Source of the DNA: Holophagales bacterium
Lineage (GTDB): Bacteria > Acidobacteriota > Thermoanaerobaculia > Multivoradales > Multivoraceae
Reading direction: 5' to 3'
Assembly (NCBI GenBank): GCA_009836625.1
Contig: VXVC01000002.1
Span: 124,001 to 188,000, forward strand
Length of the DNA stretch: 64,000 nucleotides
Of this stretch, positions 43,735 through 57,246 are shown piece by piece; within the stretch, counting starts at the first letter, position 1; every line of letters begins with the position of its first letter. Below the pieces are notes generated by a model. It was given only the letters and a program-made list of their open reading frames with translations, was not told the DNA's origin and searched no databases. The position numbers and the translations under genes were made by a program.

Positions 43735-44801
43735 CGGGTCGGCTGATTCTCGAGGACGGCTCCGTCTTCCGCGGCGAGACCCTGGTCGAGGGCAGCCGCT
43801 TCGCGGAGGTCGTCTTCAACACCTCGATGACTGGCTACCAGGAGATCCTGACGGACCCGTCCTACCGGGGCCAGATCGTGATCATGACCCAGCCGCACAT
43901 CGGCAACTACGGGACGTACGACGGCGCGGAGGAGTCGCACCGGGTCTGGGTCGAAGGGTTCGTGGTCCGCGAGTTCACCGCGCGCCGCTCGGGATTGGGC
44001 GACGGCGAGCTGGGCGCGTACCTGGATTCGGCGGGTGTGCCGGCGCTCGCGGGCATCGACACGCGGGCCGCGGTGCGGCGGCTGCGCGACCACGGCGCCA
44101 TGCGGGGCTTGATCACGAGTTGCGACCGGCCGGACGCCGAGCTGGTCGAGGAAGTGCGGCAGCAGCCGACGATGGAGGGGCGGGCCCTCGTCGATGAGGT
44201 GACCTGCGAGGCTCCGTACGAGCTCGAGCCGGAGGGCGAGGAGAAGGTCCGCCTGGCGGTCTACGACTTCGGCGTCAAGCGGAACATCCTTCGCTCTCTG
44301 GTCCGGCAGGGCGCCCGGGTCGTCGTACTGCCGGCGCGCACGCCGGCTGGCGAGTGTCTCGCGTTGGACGTCGACGGCGTGGTGCTTTCGAACGGGCCGG
44401 GGGACCCGGAACCGCTCCACGAGATCATCGGCGAAGTGCGGGAACTCATCGAGTCCAGGGTGCCGCTGTTCGGCATCTGCCTCGGCCACCAGCTCCTGGG
44501 CCTGGCTTTGGGCGGCAGGACCTTCAAGCTGAAGTTCGGGCACCACGGCGGCAACCAGCCGGTTCGCGACGAGGAGACCGGCGAGGTTTCCATCACGAGC
44601 CAGAACCACGGCTTCGCTCTCGCCGGCGACAGCCTTCCCGACGACTGCCAGGTGGCGGCGATCAATCTGAACGACGGAACGGTAGAGGCCTTCAAGGCGA
44701 CCGGACGGCCGATCTTCTCGGTCCAGTACCACCCGGAGGCGGCGCCGGGGCCGCACGACGCCGCGCGACTGTTCGGGGAGTTCCTCGACGTCTGTGGATA
44801 G
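43731..44801 (+). CDS. carA: carbamoyl-phosphate synthase small subunit
   Basis: This 356-residue glutaminase subunit has an N-terminal domain (GRLILEDGSVFRGE, NTSMTGYQEILTDPSY) and a class I glutamine amidotransferase domain with the catalytic Cys in FGICLGHQLLG, plus SQNHGFA and the His/Glu in QYHPEA. It supplies ammonia to CarB for arginine and pyrimidine synthesis. The GTG overlaps the epimerase stop; carB is separated by a permease gene. Confidence 0.95.
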   Translation: MTGRLILEDGSVFRGETLVEGSRFAEVVFNTSMTGYQEILTDPSYRGQIVIMTQPHIGNYGTYDGAEESHRVWVEGFVVREFTARRSGLGDGELGAYLDSAGVPALAGIDTRAAVRRLRDHGAMRGLITSCDRPDAELVEEVRQQPTMEGRALVDEVTCEAPYELEPEGEEKVRLAVYDFGVKRNILRSLVRQGARVVVLPARTPAGECLALDVDGVVLSNGPGDPEPLHEIIGEVRELIESRVPLFGICLGHQLLGLALGGRTFKLKFGHHGGNQPVRDEETGEVSITSQNHGFALAGDSLPDDCQVAAINLNDGTVEAFKATGRPIFSVQYHPEAAPGPHDAARLFGEFLDVCG

Positions 44802-46038
44802 CGCCCACGAGCCGGGTGCTTCTGCGCGGGGCCGCCGGGTGGTCTGGTGGATCGCCGCGCGCTACCTGCTCGGGGGACGAAGCCGGCTCCTGACCGGGAC
44901 CGCGAGGTCGGCCCTTGGGTCGACCGGTCTGGGCGTGGCGGCGATGGTCGTCTCGATGGCGCTGATGAGCGGCTACACGAGTTCGGTCGAGAACCGGCTG
45001 CTCCAGAGCGGTCCTCTGGTCGTCACGCCTCTGGGCGAGGCCGCGGGAGATCTCGCTTCGGCCGACGAGATGGCCGCCCGACTGCGGCGGCTGCCCGGCG
45101 TGGAGCGAGTCGGCGTCACGCTGGCCGGCCAGGGCCAGCTTCTGAGCGGAGCGAATCCGGCCGGCGTGGATGTCTGGTTCCGGGGCGTCCTGCCCGGGGC
45201 GTCTTCGTTCGGCGCCGGCGAAGAGGAACTCGGACGTAACGTCGACGGCTTCGACGCGGTTGTCCTCGGCCGCCAGCTCCAGCGGACGCTCGGCGCGGCG
45301 GACGGGGAGCTGCTGCGGCTGACGGCGATCGTCGGTTCGCCCTCGGGTCAGCCCCGCTTCGCCTACCGCACGCTCCGGGTCGCCGGCGCCTTCGAGACCG
45401 GGTTCTCCGAGTACGACCGCAGCTACGCTGTCCTCCACCGGGACGCGGTCAGGGCACTCGGCGCGGTCGGGGTGGTGCTTGAGGTGGCGACGTCGGAGGG
45501 CGCCGACCCGTCGGCGGTGCACCGGAGCATCGAGGAGCTGGTGGGCGGCGATGCGCTGGTGACCGACTGGCGACGGGGCAACCGGGACATCTTCGCGGCG
45601 CTTCGGCTGCAGAAATGGGGTCTGTTCCTGGTACTGGGCCTGATCGTGCTGGTGTCGACGTTCAACATCGCCGCGGCCCTGGTCGTCATGGTGCGGGAGC
45701 GGGGCAGGGACACGGCGGTGCTCGGGGCGCTGGGGCTAGGCCCCCGGCGGCTGCGCCGGGTGTTCCTGGTCTGCGGGTTGAGTCTTGGCGCCGCGGGCAC
45801 CGGTCTCGGTCTGCTGCTCGGTTCGCTGGTCAGCGCGGTCATCACCCGCTACGAACTGGTGCGATTCGATCCCGGCGTGGCCGAGATCTACTTCATCAGC
45901 AGCGTCCCGTTCGACGTGCGGGCCCTGGACCTGCTGGCGGTGGCCGGCTTCAGCCTCCTCGTCGTCAGCCTCGCGTGCTGGTGGCCCGCGCGGCTGGCAT
46001 CGTCCCTCGAGCCGGCACGGGCGCTTCATTGGGAGTAA
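44794..46038 (+). CDS. LolC/LolE-like ABC transporter permease
   Basis: This 414-residue protein has one N-terminal membrane segment (about 42-62), a periplasmic domain of about 200 residues, and three C-terminal membrane segments (about 275-297, 325-350 and 380-400) with the FtsX-like fold. It resembles the lipoprotein-release permeases LolC/LolE: the starting region W-I-A-A-R-Y-L and the F-N-I-A-A-A-L-V-V-M-V-R-E-R segment. No LolD ATPase is next to it. It overlaps the end of carA by eight bases and sits between carA and carB. Confidence 0.85.
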   Translation: MDSAHEPGASARGRRVVWWIAARYLLGGRSRLLTGTARSALGSTGLGVAAMVVSMALMSGYTSSVENRLLQSGPLVVTPLGEAAGDLASADEMAARLRRLPGVERVGVTLAGQGQLLSGANPAGVDVWFRGVLPGASSFGAGEEELGRNVDGFDAVVLGRQLQRTLGAADGELLRLTAIVGSPSGQPRFAYRTLRVAGAFETGFSEYDRSYAVLHRDAVRALGAVGVVLEVATSEGADPSAVHRSIEELVGGDALVTDWRRGNRDIFAALRLQKWGLFLVLGLIVLVSTFNIAAALVVMVRERGRDTAVLGALGLGPRRLRRVFLVCGLSLGAAGTGLGLLLGSLVSAVITRYELVRFDPGVAEIYFISSVPFDVRALDLLAVAGFSLLVVSLACWWPARLASSLEPARALHWE

Positions 46039-46388
46039 GGCGGCCCAATGTGGAAGGAGGGGTTGCTTGAAAGCAACCCCTCCCGGGTTTGAATCGCGCC
46101 TCAGCCGGCCGATGGCCGCTGAGCGGAAGTTGAGGGTTTAAGGCAGGTCCGGACTGTGTCCGGGGGTGGGCCGCAGTTCCTCTGGCAGCGGACGCGTCCA
46201 GTCGCGACCCGGTGGGTGACGACACAGGAGCCAGGGCGCGAAGTCGATTCGACTCTTGCCTGTGGGTCGGTGCCGCCTCTGCAAGAAGTATACGCGACTC
46301 GGCGTCAAAGTGTTTCTTCCGCGCGGCGTTTTTCCGCTGGCGGAGCGACCCGGGAACGTGCCCGGTTGCTTATACACTCCGCGCGCTC
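46039..46388. other. 350-base structured intergenic region before carB
   Basis: No gene is supported here. Besides the stem-loop at 46056-46083 it has a bulged hairpin at 46100-46123 (CTCAGC arms with inner GGCC pairing) and a 6-bp hairpin at 46149-46163 (CCGGAC arms). A 13-base palindromic stretch (AGTCGATTCGACT) lies near 46242. A TGCTTATACA stretch just before the carB ATG may be a -10 box. It may contain a leader RNA or small RNA controlling carB. Confidence 0.5.
46056..46083 (+). terminator. strong stem-loop, terminator-like
   Basis: A perfect 12-bp stem (46056-46067 with 46072-46083) closes a TGAA loop 18 bases after the permease stop. It is followed by CGGGTTTG, only three T in a row, so it is a weak intrinsic terminator or an mRNA-stabilising hairpin rather than a classic terminator. 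Confidence 0.45.
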
Positions 46389-49622
<3,234 letters not shown>

Positions 49623-49688
49623 CGGCGATGCGCGTCGTGCCGCGGAGCCTGGCTCTTCTCGGCGGCAACCTGCCCTGGCTGGTCGTAG

Positions 49689-50663
49689 GTCTTCGGGCTG
49701 CGCCCGGAGAACGTCGCGCCCTGGCTGTCCGTGCTCTGCACGATCGGTTCGCTCGGGGCCGTGGGCTGGTGGGCGGCTTCGCTTCCCGGACTCCGGCGGC
49801 GGGGGCTCGTGGCGTGGATGGCGTTGGGCCTCTTGTGCACCAGCGCCACCTTCGCGGTGTGGACCTCCGGCGGCGGACTGGAGACGCGGCAGTTCACCCT
49901 CTTCGTCGTGGTAGCGGTCGTCTGCCTGAGCGTTCACGCCGCCAGTCGGCGGGGGTTGCTGGTCGCTTCGCTGAGCCTTGCGGCCGCCGCGTACACGCGG
50001 CCCGAGGGTCTGTTGATCGCGGCCTGTTGCTTCGGCTGGTTCGTTGCGCAGCGGACAGTTGCTGCCAGGCGGTTGCGCGTCGACGTTCGGGAGCTGTGTT
50101 GGCTGGCGCTGCCGTTCGTCGCGCTTGTCGGAGCGCAGTTCCTGTTTCGGTACGGCTACTACGGCGAGTGGCTGCCGAACACGTACTACGCCAAGCACGT
50201 CCGGCCCTGGTACGAGTCCGGCTTCAACTACCTGTGGGCCGCGGCGATCGAGACCGGGCTCTACCTGCTGATGCCGCTGGCGGTCCTGGCCGTTCGACGA
50301 GGTTGGCGGGAACGCGGCGATCTCCGCCTCGTCCTGCCGCTCGCCTGCATCGTCCCGCACATGGCCTACGTGTTCCGGATCGGCGGCGACTACTTCGAGT
50401 ACCGGCCCCTGGACTTCTACTGGCCTCTGCTGGCGGTTCCGGCGGCTGCGGGGATCGTTCAACTGGGTTCCGGGGTTTCGGTATTGCTGCGGAACTGGCT
50501 GTCGGCATTGCCTGGGTTACCGGCGCCCGGGTCCAGCGCCTGTGCCGTCGTCCTGTTCGTGCCGGTTCTCTCCTGCGCCGCCGCGCTGCAGGGCCAGCTT
50601 CTGTTGCAGGGCGCCGCCCTTGAGGGGGAGGGGGTGCGGGCGGCGGCACCACCGTCGCTCTGA
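49689..50663 (+). pseudogene. 5'-truncated GT-C-like membrane protein gene (ZomB/arabinofuranosyltransferase-like)
   Basis: The frame encodes a hydrophobic protein with about seven membrane segments and the motifs G-G-L-E-T-R-Q-F-T and Y-Y-G-E-W-L-P-N-T-Y-Y-A-K, known from ZomB-like and arabinofuranosyltransferase-like membrane proteins. Protein-like sequence continues in frame upstream of the first start (GTG 49731) to a TAG at 49686-49688. The first ~100 residues of the family, including the usual D-D-A-Y/F motif, are missing. The C-terminus also ends early after the G-G-D-Y-F-E region. carB ends 66 bases before the remnant. Likely a decaying gene. Confidence 0.7.
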
Positions 50664-50843
50664 AGCTGAGCCGCGTCGCCGTGAGCACCGACGGTATTCC
50701 AGCCACGAGCAGGATGAATAGCGTTAGTGCGTCGCGCAGGCGCTTCAAGTCCCCCACCTCCCTGAGGTCAAGTGCCGAGGTAATGAGGAATGACCGGACC
50801 AGGCTGCGGATGAGGGACGAGCTCGGGCGGCACCGTCGACACG
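50664..50843. other. gene-free stretch between remnants
   Basis: No gene, promoter or terminator is convincing here. The last ~20 bases before 50843 encode, in the frame of the next gene, the expected beginning of an Ig-like repeat (S-G-G-T-V-D-T-V-F), cut by a TGA at 50811. This points to a breakpoint rather than a normal upstream region. Confidence 0.5.
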
Positions 50844-52904
50844 GTGTTCCCGGCGGCGACGGGGGGCAGGCGGCCCTACTCCTACAGCGTCTCGGGTTTG
50901 CCGCCGGGGATCTCGTTCTCTCACTCGACCCGGCGCGCCCGCGGCACGCTCCCGACCGTGCTCGTGGACACCACCTACACCGTCACATACTCCGTGAGGG
51001 ACAGCAGGAGCGCCACGGATTCGGTGACGTTCACCGCCGTGGTGGCCGCGCCGGCTGCTCCGCCACCTCCACCGCCCTTGTCGCTGCCCGCGATTCCGGA
51101 TTCCCGGCTACCTTCGGGCGGCTCGCTGAACACGACGTTGCCTGCCGCGACGGGAGGCGTGCCGCCGTACAGGTACAGTGTGTCCGGTCTGCCCCCTGGG
51201 ATCACGTTCGATGCGTCCACCCGCAGCGTGAGCGGAACGCTGCCGACGGTGACGGCAGACACGACGTACAGGATCGTCTACACGGCCCGCGACAGTTCGG
51301 GCACGATCGTTTTCGGGTCTGTAGGCACTACGGTCCGGTTCAACACGACGGTCACGGCCTCGGCCGCTCCTCCGTCCGACCCTTCACCGCCCGCCCCCGG
51401 GACCTACACGCTGCCGTTCACCGCAACGGAGACCGGCGCGGGACGGAAGGAGTACCGGTTCAGACTGGAATCAAGGACGGAAGTGAGCGTGAGCCTGACG
51501 GGCATGAACCGGGACATCGACTGTCGGGTGAACAGCTCCCACTGTACGAACCGCGGCGGCACGAGAGACGACTCCTGGAGCGGCACGCTCAACGCCGGCA
51601 CGCACACGGTGACCGTCTATCCGTACAACGCTGCCGCTGGAAACTGGACGCTCAGCGTCACTGGCACCCCCGTTTCGCCGCCACCCTCGCCCGACCCTGA
51701 GCCGACCAACCCCGGACAAGGCGACGGCGCGTCGAGATCCCGCACGTATGCGCTGCGACTGTCTGCGAGGTTCGACGTGTCGGTAAGGTTGACGGGGATG
51801 ACAAGCGACTTCGACTGCCGGGTCGGTCAGAGCGACTGCACGAACCAGAGCGGCACGGCGGACGATTCGTGGAGCGGCACCCTGGATGCGGGCGAGCACA
51901 AGATCGTCGTCTATCCTCGAACCGGCGCCTCGGGGAACTACACGCTCACGGTCTCGGTCGAGACGTCAAGCACGGGCGGCAGCGACGGGACGAGGACTCA
52001 AGTCACGACGCTGGTCGATACGAGCGAGACGAACATCTCGACGAGCCGGACCTACAGCTTCACCCTGGCCAGGGGGGCGGAAGTGGACGTGGCCCTGACC
52101 GGCCTGACCATCGACTTCGACTGCCGGGTGGGCAGCAGCCGATGCACGAACCGTTGGGGCACGCGGGATGATTCCTGGAGCGGCACTCTAGGTGAAGGGA
52201 ACCACAGCGTCGTGGTGTACCCCTACGACCCTGGTCCCGGCAACTACTCGCTGACCGTGACGTCTACCACTACGCTGGGAGTGGTGGCAACGCCCACGGG
52301 GGTGGGTCCGGGGGACGTGGTCTGTGATCAGGAAGGCGAGGCGGTGGACGAGGATTCTTGCGCTCAGATCCCGGAGGGCGGCGTGTTCACCGTGACCGGC
52401 GAAGATCCGGGCGCGGACCCGGGCCCGCCGCCTGGTGCCAGGCCCGGCGAGCCCAATCCGGGGCCTGGTGATGGCGGCGATCCCGATGGTCCCGGCGGTC
52501 CCGGCGGGCCCGGCGGTCCTACAACGCCGCAAGAACCGACGGACGAGCAGAAGGACGACATGGAGAGCGATGCCAGGGACGACGCCACGGCCCGGGCACA
52601 GAGATACAATTGCAGGCTGTTCTTCAGGCAGAACGGAGAACTGGATATCCTGGGTGCGCTCGGTAACGTGTCTTTCGATAGGAGCGATTCCGTGAACGCG
52701 TGTACCGACGCGGGCGATGCGGCATACAGCGACCGCGACGAGGTGCCCGGGACCATCTTCACCTGCCCGCTCTTCTACAGCGGTTCTGATTCGCTGAGAG
52801 CCGACACGGTGCTTCATGAGATGCTGCACCTCGCTGGCAATAGCCACGACGACCTTGGCGGCCCAGGCCCCTTCCATCAGGCGGTGATGAATGCGTGCCC
52901 GTGA
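50844..52904 (+). CDS. truncated surface/secreted protein with Ig-like and PPC-like repeats and metzincin-like motif
   Basis: The open frame encodes 686 residues. It starts inside a putative-Ig repeat (S-V-S-G-L-P-P-G-I), followed by a complete one (about 80-170). Three PPC-like repeats follow (about 180-275, 290-375, 385-475), each with D-C-R-V-x4-C-T-N and D-D-S-W-S-G-T-L. After a Gly/Pro/Asp-rich linker comes a C-terminal domain with HEMLHLAGNSH (658-668), the HExxHxxGxxH zinc motif of metzincins. There is no signal peptide and the first repeat is cut, so the 5' end is missing. It may be a remnant of a larger exported protease or toxin; whether it is expressed is unknown. Confidence 0.72.
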   Translation: MFPAATGGRRPYSYSVSGLPPGISFSHSTRRARGTLPTVLVDTTYTVTYSVRDSRSATDSVTFTAVVAAPAAPPPPPPLSLPAIPDSRLPSGGSLNTTLPAATGGVPPYRYSVSGLPPGITFDASTRSVSGTLPTVTADTTYRIVYTARDSSGTIVFGSVGTTVRFNTTVTASAAPPSDPSPPAPGTYTLPFTATETGAGRKEYRFRLESRTEVSVSLTGMNRDIDCRVNSSHCTNRGGTRDDSWSGTLNAGTHTVTVYPYNAAAGNWTLSVTGTPVSPPPSPDPEPTNPGQGDGASRSRTYALRLSARFDVSVRLTGMTSDFDCRVGQSDCTNQSGTADDSWSGTLDAGEHKIVVYPRTGASGNYTLTVSVETSSTGGSDGTRTQVTTLVDTSETNISTSRTYSFTLARGAEVDVALTGLTIDFDCRVGSSRCTNRWGTRDDSWSGTLGEGNHSVVVYPYDPGPGNYSLTVTSTTTLGVVATPTGVGPGDVVCDQEGEAVDEDSCAQIPEGGVFTVTGEDPGADPGPPPGARPGEPNPGPGDGGDPDGPGGPGGPGGPTTPQEPTDEQKDDMESDARDDATARAQRYNCRLFFRQNGELDILGALGNVSFDRSDSVNACTDAGDAAYSDRDEVPGTIFTCPLFYSGSDSLRADTVLHEMLHLAGNSHDDLGGPGPFHQAVMNACP

Positions 52905-52965
52905 ACGTCGGACCGAGAGAACGGGACCGAGCCATCAACTCCAGCAGACAAGGAGAGCATTGCGA

Positions 52966-54330
52966 ATGTCGAAACGAACCACTCGGGCGTTGGCCAGCGC
53001 TCTCACGTTTGCCGGCGCTACGCTTCTGCCATCGAGCCCCGTGTCCGCTCAGACGGAGGTGGAGATCACCTACAGTGGCGAGTACGGCACCGAGATCAGA
53101 TTTCGTGATGACGACGGCGTTCTGGTCGAACGCTATGCTGCATCCAGCGCGGGTCGTACGGAAGACAGCTTCTTCGACGAGCACGGCAACGTCGAGAGAA
53201 TTGTGACCCGCTATCCGGACGGCAGGAGCGTCATGGAGCACCGTGCATATGGTCTGCCCTCGCCCGATGGAGGCGAGAGATTTCCGGTCGCCCGGGGCCG
53301 CAACATGAGTCGAGAGGAGATGGACGGCCTTCTCTCCCGCCTGCCTCCGCTGCCCGGAACGTCTCGGAAGACGGAGTTGGGTCTGTACCGAGGTCGACCG
53401 CGCCCTGCGGGCGGTGCCGCTTCGGGTCCCGTTCATCCCTGGGGGCACCACTGGAAGGAGCGCGGCGACGGGTTTGCCCGGACCACCTTCCGGCTGCTTC
53501 ACCAGGAGATGGAGGTCGAGTCGGTGCGTCTAGGCAAGAAGCGCCTCGATGAGGAGTGGCTGCGAGTCACGGACAGTCGGGGGGGGCTGCGTCACGACCG
53601 GCTTACGAAGACCGCACACCTCGAGCAGCATTGTAACGTCCGCTACAGCGCTGGCGAGAAGCGGCGGCAACGCAGTCCGTGGAGTTGTGACCAGGTGCCG
53701 TCTCGAGCCGTTGCTTCGTACGATGCCGCCGGCCGGATTGCCCATGTGGTCACGAACGACGAGGGCTACCCGACCGAAACGTGGTACGGCGAAGCGCTGG
53801 TGGCGCGATATCACTATGCGCACGTCGACGGTGTGCGTCCGTTGCCACCGCACGGAGGCCTTGGCGACTTCTGGGTCGAGCTGATCGATGCCAGAACCGG
53901 CAAGCGGCTCCTGGACTCACGGTCGCTCCCGACCACCTCGGCCCGGCCGCTCTTCAGCGCTGGGGGCGCCACCATCAAGTCGGGTGTGATCGAGTCGGTC
54001 GATGACGAGCTCTTTGCCGTCGTCTACCACGACGTCTTCATCTTCCGCTACGCACTTCTTCCCCTGGGCGAGGGCCCCGTGTGGCGAAGGGTCCAAGCGG
54101 CCGGAACCGAGGCTTCCGAGTTGCGTTCCGTGGTGCACTACACGGACGATCGCCTCAGGATCGAGTTCCAGTTCGACCACACCGACCTGGTTGTGGAAGC
54201 GCCTCGGCGCGGCACCTCCCCAATCAAGGTCACATGGCCGCGGGACATCACCCTGCCTTTCCGGGCCGGCGAAGACGTCGTCGCACTCAGCCCGCCGCCC
54301 CAGCCGCTACCCCCTCCCCCGAAGCCGTAG
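52966..54330 (+). CDS. secreted protein of unknown function
   Basis: This 454-residue protein has a good signal peptide (MSKRTTRALASALTFAGATL then PVSAQT). AAGGAGAG precedes the ATG at 52966. I do not recognise a family. The mature part contains an RHS-like tract (YDAAGRIAHVV) but no repeats; the C-terminus is Pro-rich. It follows the truncated surface protein by 61 bases. Its 3' part (from about 53815) is copied again at 54748-55297. A binding or adhesion role is only a guess. Confidence 0.7.
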   Translation: MSKRTTRALASALTFAGATLLPSSPVSAQTEVEITYSGEYGTEIRFRDDDGVLVERYAASSAGRTEDSFFDEHGNVERIVTRYPDGRSVMEHRAYGLPSPDGGERFPVARGRNMSREEMDGLLSRLPPLPGTSRKTELGLYRGRPRPAGGAASGPVHPWGHHWKERGDGFARTTFRLLHQEMEVESVRLGKKRLDEEWLRVTDSRGGLRHDRLTKTAHLEQHCNVRYSAGEKRRQRSPWSCDQVPSRAVASYDAAGRIAHVVTNDEGYPTETWYGEALVARYHYAHVDGVRPLPPHGGLGDFWVELIDARTGKRLLDSRSLPTTSARPLFSAGGATIKSGVIESVDDELFAVVYHDVFIFRYALLPLGEGPVWRRVQAAGTEASELRSVVHYTDDRLRIEFQFDHTDLVVEAPRRGTSPIKVTWPRDITLPFRAGEDVVALSPPPQPLPPPPKP

Positions 54331-54634
54331 AGCACATCAGAGCGCACCGCCGGGGTGCCCGATCAGCCGCGACGGTGTGCTCGATGCCGCTCTCCAGGCG
54401 CTCGGCGAGCCGGCGCAGCTCGACGCGGTACTTCTCTTCCTCCTCGAGACGCTTGGCCGGATCCGCGGCGAGGTTCTTGCGGTGGAGGATCTCGAGTTCG
54501 GCCACCTTCGCCTGGTGGCGGCCGCGGGCGTCTTCGATCTGCCGCCGCTGACCTTCGCCGAGGGCCTCCTGCTGGGGCGCCGCGATGCCCCGGCTCTCGA
54601 GCTTCTCTAGCGCCCGCTCGTAAGCGGACTTCAC
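54287..54634 (-). CDS. small coiled-coil protein, duplicate copy
   Basis: This 115-residue frame is a paralogue of the gene at 55310-55582: same start ([13 protein letters not shown]), same [14 protein letters not shown] core. Its C-terminus has lost the original stop and runs 25 residues further, ending inside the neighbouring plus-strand gene. The GTG at 54634 is the matching start. It has lost its coupling to an intact mutase gene, so it may be a decaying copy. Confidence 0.55.
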   Translation of the reverse strand: MKSAYERALEKLESRGIAAPQQEALGEGQRRQIEDARGRHQAKVAELEILHRKNLAADPAKRLEEEEKYRVELRRLAERLESGIEHTVAADRAPRRCALMCSTASGEGVAAGAAG

Positions 54635-54638
54635 CGGC

Positions 54639-54668
54639 TCACCGTTCGTGCTCGGCCCAGGCGGTTCG
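54639..54668 (-). pseudogene. remnant of mutase gene 3' end
   Basis: The last ten codons of the mutase gene ([13 protein letters not shown]) are matched here as R-T-A-W-A-E-H-E-R-stop, right before the start of the duplicated coiled-coil gene. Similarity fades further upstream. It marks the far end of duplicated unit A. Confidence 0.7.
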
Positions 54669-54718
54669 AGGCGCTGCCGGGAGCGGCCCGCCGGAGCGGG
54701 CGCGGGGACGGTCACGGT

Positions 54719-55297
54719 GTGCCCGTACGGCGGTGGCTCCGGGAACACTATGCGCAGGTGGACGGTGTCCGTCCACTGCCGCCCCGCGGAGGCCTCGGCG
54801 ACGTCTGGGTCGAGCTGATCGACGCCAGGACCGGCAAGCGGCTCCTGGACTCACGGGCGCTCCCGACCACGTCGTCCCGGCCGCTCTTCAGCGCTGGGGG
54901 CAGCACGATCAAGTGGGCTGTGGGTGTGATCGAGTCGGTCGACGACGAGCTCTTTGCCGTCGTCGAGAACCGCGGCATCGTGGGCGGTAACTACGCTCTC
55001 CTTCCCCTGGGCGAGGGCCCCGTGTGGCGAACGGTCTTTGCGGCCGGAACCGAGGCTGACGAGTTGAGTTCCCGGGTGCACTACACGGACGATCGCCTCA
55101 GGATCGAGTTCCAGTTCGACCACACCGACCTGGTCGTGGAAGCGCCTCGGCGCGGCGCCTCCCCAATCAAGGTCACGTGGCCGAAGGACATCACCCTGCC
55201 TTTCCGGGCCGGCGAAGAGGTCGCCGCACTCAATGCGCCGTTCCAGCCTCTTCCGCCCCCTCCGGAAGATGGCCGCGTGCCTCCCCCGAAACCGTAG
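54719..55297 (+). pseudogene. partial copy of the secreted-protein gene (3' part)
   Basis: The frame from a GTG at 54719 reads for 192 residues, nearly all of which match the last ~175 residues of the secreted protein at 52966-54330 (V-D-G-V-R-P-L-P-P, L-I-D-A-R-T-G-K-R-L-L-D-S, F-Q-F-D-H-T-D-L-V-V-E-A-P). It has no signal peptide. The reading frame has stayed open since the duplication, but it is probably a non-functional fragment. Confidence 0.75.
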
Positions 55298-55578
55298 CGT
55301 CAGGGCGCTTCAACCGCGGCGGATGCTCTCGATGTCGCTCTCCAGGCGCTCGGCGAGACGTTGCAGCTCGGTCCGGTAGTTCTCTTCCTCCTCGAGCCGC
55401 TTGGCCGGGTCCGCGGCGAGGTTCTTGCGGTGGAGGATCTCGAGTTCGGCCACCTTCGCCTGGTGCCGGTTGCGGGCTTCTTCGATCCGCCGTCGCTGGT
55501 CTTCGTCCAGGGCATCCTGCCGGGGCGCCGCGATGCCCCGGCCCTCGAGCTTCTCGAGCGCCCGCTCGTAGGCCGACT

Positions 55579-55608
<30 letters not shown>
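54748..55608. repeat. tandem duplication, copy B
   Basis: This unit matches copy A (53815-54668) in gene order: secreted-protein tail, minus-strand coiled-coil gene, end of the mutase gene. Here the mutase is intact and the secreted-protein part is the fragment, the mirror image of copy A. This fits one tandem duplication event. Confidence 0.8.
55310..55582 (-). CDS. small coiled-coil protein, mutase-coupled copy
   Basis: This 90-residue protein is predicted to be nearly all helix: a Glu/Arg/Ala-rich coiled coil with conserved [10 protein letters not shown]. The GTG start overlaps the stop of the mutase gene (TGA), so it is translationally coupled to it. Family and function are unknown to me; it may be an accessory protein for the mutase or unrelated. 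A second copy lies at 54287-54634. Confidence 0.72.
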
Positions 55609-57147
<1,539 letters not shown>

Positions 57148-57210
57148 GGCAGAGGAGCTTATCGCCGCCTCGTATCCGCAGGATCTACCGCCGCTCTCCG
57201 AAGGAGCTCC

Positions 57211-57246
57211 ACATTCATAGAGAAAGCGCTATGGCACGATGAATGT
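57211..57246. repeat. inverted repeat between mcm and nrdJ
   Basis: ACATTCAT (57211-57218) and its exact complement ATGAATGT (57239-57246) flank a 20-base core that contains AGCGCT. It lies in the shared upstream region of the divergent mutase and nrdJ genes and looks like an operator for a dimeric regulator. Confidence 0.5.

Larger units (their letters stand above)
53815..54668. repeat. tandem duplication, copy A
   Basis: This unit contains the 3' end of the secreted-protein gene, a minus-strand coiled-coil gene and a short tail of the mutase gene. Nearly the same order recurs at 54748-55608. By eye the copies agree at roughly nine of ten bases in the best parts, with small insertions and deletions. 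Boundaries are approximate. It is a direct tandem duplication that has since diverged. Confidence 0.8.

Noticed and set aside
46072..46123. tRNA-like sequence (GGGTTTGAATC near 46085)
   Set aside because: It resembles a T-loop, but no acceptor stem or anticodon arm can be paired around it; the sequence fits the stem-loops instead.
50784..50843. UGA stops at 50784 and 50811 as selenocysteine codons in the surface-protein gene
   Set aside because: There is no hairpin of SECIS type after them and the upstream frame shows no protein homology; they look like true stops after a truncation.
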